Shown one piece after another: positions 15,554-19,994 of a stretch of 19,994 nucleotides of DNA. Source of the DNA: Planctomycetota bacterium (GTDB lineage: Bacteria; Planctomycetota; Planctomycetia; Planctomycetales; Planctomycetaceae). Under the pieces are notes generated by a model. It searched no databases and was not told the DNA's origin. It saw only the letters and a list, made by a program, of their open reading frames with translations. Positions within the stretch are counted from its first letter, which is position 1. The number at the start of each line of letters is the position of its first letter. The position numbers and the translations under genes were made by a program. The stretch spans positions 1-19,994 of the forward strand of contig QWOR01000339.1 in assembly GCA_003669575.1 (NCBI GenBank), in the 5' to 3' direction.

Positions 15554-16855
15554 ATGTCCCATATTCCCCCAGGTTCATCCCGGAGACAGTTTCTCAAGGC
15601 GGGGACACTCGCCACCGTGGGCGGAACAGTGTTATCGGCTCTAAGTCCGAGTGTTCTCCACGCAGCTGGGGGTGATGTTCTGCGTGTCGGGATCGTCGGC
15701 TGCGGCGGGCGTGGCACGGGGGCGATGCAGCAGGCGTTGCGAGCTGATCCGAACGTCAAGCTCGTCGCCATGGCGGACGCCTTCGCCGACAAGATCGAGT
15801 CGGGTCTGAACGCCCTCAAGGGACAGAAGGACATCGCCGACAAGATTGCCGTCGACAATGATCACAAATTCGTCGGATTCGACTGTGTCGAAAAGATGCT
15901 GGCCTCCGGCGTGGATGTCATTCTGCTCTGTTCCCCGCCTGGTTTCCGCCCGGCTCACATGAAAGCCGCGGTCGAAGCGGGCGTGCATGTGTTCTGCGAA
16001 AAGCCTGTGGCTGTCGACGCCCCAGGCGTGCAGGCGGTGATCGAGGCCTGCAAGGTCGCCAAAGAGAAGAAGCTGTCGGTCGTGTCGGGCCTCTGCTGGC
16101 GCTATCACCCCGCAGTGATCGAAGCCTTCAAACGTCTGCATGACGGTCAGATCGGTAAGATCGTGGCGATGCAGTGTTCCTACAACACCGGCTTCCTGTG
16201 GAACAATGGTCGCAAGGACAACTGGAGCGACATGGAGTACCAGGTCCGCAACTGGCTCTACTACACCTGGCTGTCGGGTGACCACATTGTCGAGCAGCAC
16301 ATTCACAGTATCGACAAGCTGGCCTGGGCGATGAACGACGAGCCGCCCATTGCCGCCACCGGCACCGGTGGCCGACAGGTGCGCATCGAGCCCGCGTTCG
16401 GTCACATCTATGACCATTTCGCGATCGAGTACGAATACGCGGACGGGCTTAAGGGCTTCAGCCGGTGCCGCCAGCAGGGTGGTTGCCACAACGACGTGTC
16501 GGATCACTTCTACGGCACGAACGGGACACTGCACGTGAAGGGCGAAGACACCAGCATCGTGGGTCCGAATGCCTGGTCCTATAAGGCTCCCGATGGGGTC
16601 GACCACAACATGTATCAGCTGGAGCACAACGCTCTGTTCGCCAGCATCCGCAAGGGCGAGCCGATCAACAATGGCGAGTACATGACCCGCAGCACCATGC
16701 TGGCGATTCTGGGCCGGATGGCAGCCTACACAGGCAAGCGGATCACCTGGGAAGAGGCGATGCAGTCGAAGGAGAAGCTGGGACCCGACACATACCAGTT
16801 CGGCCCCTTGCCGTTCCCGGAAGTCGCGATGCCCGGCATCACTGAATTTGTCTGA
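15554..16855 (+). CDS. Gfo/Idh/MocA family oxidoreductase, Tat-exported
   Basis: 433-residue NAD(P)-dependent oxidoreductase of the glucose-fructose oxidoreductase/inositol dehydrogenase type. The N-terminus SSRRQFLKAG with the following hydrophobic stretch (to about residue 38, LHAA) is a twin-arginine signal, so it should be exported folded with its cofactor. The Rossmann motif is VGIVGCGGRGTGA (45-57), the catalytic-domain marker E149-K150-P151 is in FCEKPVAVD, and the active-site region is GDHIVEQHIHSID (242-254) with H249 and H251. Planctomycetes have many such paralogues; the sugar or cyclitol substrate cannot be inferred. The start is fixed by TGGAGG and the Tat signal. A hairpin follows and then the SMP-30 protein. 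Confidence 0.92.
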   Translation: MSHIPPGSSRRQFLKAGTLATVGGTVLSALSPSVLHAAGGDVLRVGIVGCGGRGTGAMQQALRADPNVKLVAMADAFADKIESGLNALKGQKDIADKIAVDNDHKFVGFDCVEKMLASGVDVILLCSPPGFRPAHMKAAVEAGVHVFCEKPVAVDAPGVQAVIEACKVAKEKKLSVVSGLCWRYHPAVIEAFKRLHDGQIGKIVAMQCSYNTGFLWNNGRKDNWSDMEYQVRNWLYYTWLSGDHIVEQHIHSIDKLAWAMNDEPPIAATGTGGRQVRIEPAFGHIYDHFAIEYEYADGLKGFSRCRQQGGCHNDVSDHFYGTNGTLHVKGEDTSIVGPNAWSYKAPDGVDHNMYQLEHNALFASIRKGEPINNGEYMTRSTMLAILGRMAAYTGKRITWEEAMQSKEKLGPDTYQFGPLPFPEVAMPGITEFV

Positions 16856-16908
16856 CTCAAAGGCACTCACCCCTGGTTGAGCTCCGTGCCTGACCGGAAT
16901 CGATTCGT

Positions 16909-16937
16909 CCAGAAGCCTGCATTACGCAGGCTTCTGG
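16909..16937 (+). terminator. Strong hairpin after the oxidoreductase gene
   Basis: Perfect 12-bp stem CCAGAAGCCTGC / GCAGGCTTCTGG with loop ATTAC, 53 bases after the stop. Only TGTTTG follows, so termination would depend on stem strength, or it may protect the mRNA end. It suggests the SMP-30 gene has its own promoter in the 159 bases that remain. Confidence 0.7.
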
Positions 16938-17096
16938 TGTTTGGGGAGTGCTGGAAACGTCCCTGGCCCACCCCCGCAGTCGGCCAGTGGAATTCCGTCT
17001 CGGCGGGTCTTCGGATACAAAGTCCTGAGCGGCGAATCCCCTCATGCGTCTGAGATTCGGGTCGCTCGCTCCCCTCCCCCTGTTGAGCTCACTGCC

Positions 17097-18122
17097 ATGA
17101 AGAAACTTTGGAACGCTCTCGCGGTTGCGTCACTGGCTGTGTCATTCGCTTCGATCACTTCGGCCCAGGACTCGGTCAACTTGCCGACGATCGGAGAGGT
17201 TGTCCGCGACGACGCGGCGATCGATTCGCTGATCGCCAAGGAGACACCGATCCAGGTGCTGTCATCAGGGTTTGAATGGAGCGAAGGCCCCGTGTGGGTG
17301 CCTGCTCAGGGGAACGAGCCCGGCTATCTGCTGTTCTCCGACATTCCCCGCAACTCGATTATGAAGTGGGTTGAGGGGAAGGGCGTCAGCCTGTTCCTCA
17401 AGCCTGCGGGTTACACCGGTCAGGTCGAGTACGGCAACGAGCCCGGATCGAACGGCCTGCTGCTCGACGCCCAGGGACAGCTGGTCGCCTGTGAGCATGG
17501 TGACCGCCGCGTGTCGGTGCTGACCCAGGGAGGCGGTAAGCGGACCCTCGTCGACAATTATGAGGGCAAGCGTCTCAATAGCCCGAATGATGCGACCTTC
17601 AAGTCGAATGGTGATCTCTACTTTACTGATCCTCCATACGGCCTGCCCAAGCAATACGACGACTCGCGTCGCGAACTCGATTTCTGCGGTGTTTACCGTC
17701 TGTCCAAGGACGGCAAGCTGACACTCCTCACGAAGGAGATGACCCGTCCCAATGGCATCGCATTCTCTCCCGATGAGAAGACTCTCTATGTGGCGCAGTC
17801 CGATCCCGACGCGGCGATCTGGAAGTCGTTCCCCGTGAAGTCCGATGGCACGCTGGGTGAAGGCAAGCTCTTCTACGACGCGACCGAGAACTTCAAGAAG
17901 GGGCTCCCCGGCCTGCCTGATGGCATGGATGTCGATTCCAAGGGGAACATCTTCGCGACCGGCCCCGGCGGCGTGTACGTCTTTAATCCCGGTGGCAAGC
18001 TGCTCGGGCGCATCAGCACTGGCGAGAAAACTGCCAACTGCAAGTTTGGCGGACCGAACGGCGACCAGCTGTATATGACTGCCGACATGTATATCTGCCG
18101 GATTCAGACGCTAACGAAGTAG
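17097..18122 (+). CDS. SMP-30/gluconolactonase-like exported hydrolase
   Basis: 341-residue six-bladed propeller of the SMP-30/gluconolactonase/LRE family, which opens sugar lactones or related esters with a divalent metal. A signal peptide (MKKLWNALAVASLAVSFASITSA) is cleaved probably before QD. The metal ligands are recognisable: E63 in FEWSEGPVW, N164 in LNSPNDAT, and D275 in LPDGMDVD. The blade motif RPNGIAFSPDEKTLYV (217-232) is also typical. The frame is open back to 16941, but the ATG at 17097 directly starts the signal peptide. Lying after the Tat-exported sugar-type oxidoreductase, it may hydrolyse a lactone formed by that enzyme; this is inference only. Confidence 0.9.
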   Translation: MKKLWNALAVASLAVSFASITSAQDSVNLPTIGEVVRDDAAIDSLIAKETPIQVLSSGFEWSEGPVWVPAQGNEPGYLLFSDIPRNSIMKWVEGKGVSLFLKPAGYTGQVEYGNEPGSNGLLLDAQGQLVACEHGDRRVSVLTQGGGKRTLVDNYEGKRLNSPNDATFKSNGDLYFTDPPYGLPKQYDDSRRELDFCGVYRLSKDGKLTLLTKEMTRPNGIAFSPDEKTLYVAQSDPDAAIWKSFPVKSDGTLGEGKLFYDATENFKKGLPGLPDGMDVDSKGNIFATGPGGVYVFNPGGKLLGRISTGEKTANCKFGGPNGDQLYMTADMYICRIQTLTK

Positions 18123-18137
18123 TGTGAGAGGTCTTCC

Positions 18138-18175
18138 GGGAGGGCGGCTCAGCAGTAGATTCGCCCTCCCATTTT
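18138..18175 (+). terminator. Intrinsic terminator after the SMP-30 gene
   Basis: Perfect 9-bp stem GGGAGGGCG / CGCCCTCCC with a 15-base loop, followed by ATTTTG. It starts 16 bases after the stop and ends just before gatC, so gatC should be transcribed from a promoter close to or within the short gap, or by readthrough. Confidence 0.75.
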
Positions 18176-18198
18176 GATGTCACTTCTTTTGAGTTCCC

Positions 18199-18498
18199 AT
18201 GTCGAACACCCTCACACCCGAACAAGTTCGCAAGGTCGCCAATCTTGCCCGACTGCAACTGTCGGACGCAGACGTGAGCCGCTTCACGCAACAGCTGGGG
18301 CAGGTCCTGGGCTATGTCGAGATGCTGGGTGAACTCGACACAGAGGGAGTGACTCCGCTGGCGCACCCGCTGGAGATCGAGAACGTCCTGCGCGAGGATG
18401 TCCCGACTCCGTCACTGCCTCGAGAAGCCGCTCTGTCGAACGCTCCCAAGTCTGATGGCCGCTGTTTCATTGTCCCGCAGATCATTGACGCGGGATGA
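18199..18498 (+). CDS. gatC: Asp-tRNA(Asn)/Glu-tRNA(Gln) amidotransferase subunit C
   Basis: 99-residue GatC, normal for the family (about 95-100). It holds GatA and GatB together in the GatCAB complex in the cytoplasm. Typical features are LTPEQVRKVANLARLQLSDADV (5-26), the helix with LGQVLGYVEMLGELDTEGVTPLAHP, and REDVPTPSLPREAALSNAPKSDGRCFIVPQII at the C-terminal end. Only GAG precedes the ATG as a possible ribosome site. It lies 111 bases before gatA, a longer gap than in many genomes, with no T-tract hairpin in it. Confidence 0.95.
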   Translation: MSNTLTPEQVRKVANLARLQLSDADVSRFTQQLGQVLGYVEMLGELDTEGVTPLAHPLEIENVLREDVPTPSLPREAALSNAPKSDGRCFIVPQIIDAG

Positions 18499-18609
18499 CT
18501 GTCGCCTTTCACTCCGTGAGATGTCGCATCGACCAGATCGAGTCGTAACGAAATTCAACCGGGGGGCTGACGCCGCCCCGCTCGCCAGACAAAGACCAAG
18601 TTCACCTCC

Positions 18610-19994
18610 ATGTCCACGATCACCCGCGAGCTTCATCAATCACTTCTCTCTGGCGAGGTCAGCAGCGCCGAACTCGTGCGGCAGAGCCTGGACCGGATTG
18701 CAGCTTGTGATGGCCAAGTGAAGGCGTTTCTCAAGACCGACGCAGAATCGGCACTGGCCCAGGCCGAATCGATCGATGCGATGCGGAAAACGGGGCAGCC
18801 AGTTGGAGTGCTTGCGGGATTGCCCGTCGGACTCAAAGACAACATCTGCGTGTCTGGTACCACTGCCACCTGCGGCAGCCGGATCCTGGAAAACTTCATC
18901 TCGCCCTATGATTCCCATGTGGCCGGTCGGCTCAAGAGCGAGGGAGCAGTGCTGCTGGGGCGGCTCAATCAGGATGAGTTCGCGATGGGCTCCTCCTGCG
19001 AGAATTCCGCGTTCGGCCCGACGCATAACCCCTGGAACCTCGATCACACGCCAGGCGGCTCCAGCGGTGGTTCTGCAGCTGCGGTGGCGGCGGGGATGTT
19101 GCCGCTGACGTTGGGGTCTGACACGGGAGGTTCGATTCGCCAGCCAGCTGCGTTCTGCGGCATTGTCGGAATGAAGCCGACGTACGGGCGGGTGTCACGA
19201 TACGGGCTGGTGGCCTATGCCAGTTCGCTCGACCAGATCGGCCCGTTTGCGGGAGATGTCTACGGGGCTGCGCTGCTGCTTGAATCCATCGCCGGGCACG
19301 ATCACCGCGATTCGACTTCGGTCGACTGTCCGGTTCCGGCCTACACCAAGACCGTCGATCTGCCGTTGGCCGGGCTGCGCATCGGTGTCGCGAAAGAGCA
19401 CTTCGTCGAAGGTCTTGACCCCGAGGTCGAGCGGTCGGTGCGCGAGGCGATCAAGGTCTATCAGTCGCTCGGCGCGACGCTCGTCGATATCTCGCTGCCG
19501 CGGTCTAAGTACTGCGTGGCGGTGTACTATCTGGTGGCTTCTTCGGAAGCGTCGAGCAACCTGTCACGGTTCGATGGTGTCCACTACGGTCACCGGGCTG
19601 AGAAGTTCGGCAACCTGGCCGAGATGTACGCAAATTCGCGGGCTGAAGGCTTCGGCGATGAAGTCAAGCGCCGCATCATGCTCGGAACGTACGCCCTCTC
19701 GGCCGGGTACGTCGATGCGTACTACAACAAGGCACTGAAGGTCCGCCGTCTGATCCGCGAGGACTTCGACACTGCTTTCAAATCGGTCGACGTGATCGTG
19801 TCGCCGGTGACGCCGACTCCCGCTTTCAAGCTGGGGGCCCTGACCTCCGACCCATTGGCGATGTATCTGCAGGACATCTACACCCTCAGCGCGAATCTGG
19901 CGGGGATCCCGGGCATCTCACTCCCCTGCGGCGTGTCGAAGAGTGGTCTGCCGATCGGTCTCCAACTCCTCGGGCCTCATTTCTCCGAGGAGCA
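18610..19994 (+). CDS. gatA: Asp-tRNA(Asn)/Glu-tRNA(Gln) amidotransferase subunit A (3' end outside the window)
   Basis: First 461 codons of GatA, the amidase that frees ammonia from glutamine so that GatB can convert Glu-tRNA(Gln) or Asp-tRNA(Asn). The amidase-signature triad is present: K76 in GLKDNI, S151 in [12 protein letters not shown], and the nucleophile S175 in [12 protein letters not shown]. The spacings of 75 and 24 residues equal those of the S. aureus enzyme (K79, S154, S178). The start at 18610 gives the normal [23 protein letters not shown] opening. About 480-500 residues are expected, so roughly 20-40 are missing. gatB is not in the window and could follow downstream or lie elsewhere. 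Confidence 0.96.
   Translation, partial: MSTITRELHQSLLSGEVSSAELVRQSLDRIAACDGQVKAFLKTDAESALAQAESIDAMRKTGQPVGVLAGLPVGLKDNICVSGTTATCGSRILENFISPYDSHVAGRLKSEGAVLLGRLNQDEFAMGSSCENSAFGPTHNPWNLDHTPGGSSGGSAAAVAAGMLPLTLGSDTGGSIRQPAAFCGIVGMKPTYGRVSRYGLVAYASSLDQIGPFAGDVYGAALLLESIAGHDHRDSTSVDCPVPAYTKTVDLPLAGLRIGVAKEHFVEGLDPEVERSVREAIKVYQSLGATLVDISLPRSKYCVAVYYLVASSEASSNLSRFDGVHYGHRAEKFGNLAEMYANSRAEGFGDEVKRRIMLGTYALSAGYVDAYYNKALKVRRLIREDFDTAFKSVDVIVSPVTPTPAFKLGALTSDPLAMYLQDIYTLSANLAGIPGISLPCGVSKSGLPIGLQLLGPHFSEE

Noticed and set aside
15641..16870. 409-codon open frame on the minus strand opposite the Gfo/Idh/MocA gene
   Set aside because: It is a mirror of the codon bias of the real gene, has no family motif, and lies exactly opposite a well-supported CDS with a Tat signal.
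18557..18580. GC-rich imperfect hairpin between gatC and gatA
   Set aside because: The stem has a bulge and no T-run follows, so it does not support a terminator between two subunits expected to be cotranscribed.

Overview
The window reads as ordinary chromosomal DNA of a planctomycete (Planctomycetota, probably order Planctomycetales). The evidence is indirect: moderately high GC, many secreted PQQ-type beta-propeller proteins, a Tat-exported Gfo/Idh/MocA oxidoreductase next to an SMP-30 family protein, a secreted protein of no recognised family, several GTG starts and many genes with weak or absent Shine-Dalgarno sites. I see no phage, insertion sequence, CRISPR array, rRNA or toxin-antitoxin module. 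Both ends cut genes: sthA on the left and gatA on the right.

Left part (1-7543). A truncated soluble transhydrogenase gene (sthA, minus) diverges from a fabI-like enoyl-ACP reductase gene (plus). Next come a secreted PQQ-like propeller and a secreted calcineurin-type phosphoesterase, both minus. A divergent intergenic region with three inverted repeats follows, then two more secreted PQQ-like propellers (plus). Three propeller paralogues within about 6 kb, wrapped around one exported phosphoesterase, are the main local theme. None has an assignable substrate.

Middle part (7594-13228). A shikimate kinase overlaps the start of an unusually long type IV prepilin peptidase by 4 bases, and a cytosolic beta-lactamase-fold serine hydrolase follows. 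Together with the two propellers upstream these five plus-strand genes could be one transcription unit. Convergent to them lies an Ntn-hydrolase of the glycosylasparaginase/isoaspartyl peptidase family, preceded by thiol peroxidase tpx with a clear intrinsic terminator. A CPBP-family membrane protease diverges from tpx.

Right part (13379-19994). A 570-residue exported protein of unknown function is followed by a hairpin and an isolated minus-strand tRNA with anticodon CAT. That tRNA has a possible promoter and a perfect 9-bp hairpin directly in front of its 5' end. Then come the Tat-exported oxidoreductase and an SMP-30/gluconolactonase-like protein, each followed by a strong hairpin. The window closes with gatC and most of gatA, subunits of the Asp/Glu-tRNA amidotransferase used for indirect Asn-tRNA or Gln-tRNA synthesis.

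I did not find a convincing new multi-gene system. The items most worth a second look are the tRNA leader hairpin, the FabI homologue lacking one active-site tyrosine, the propeller/phosphoesterase cluster with its palindromic divergent promoter region, and the 570-residue orphan.
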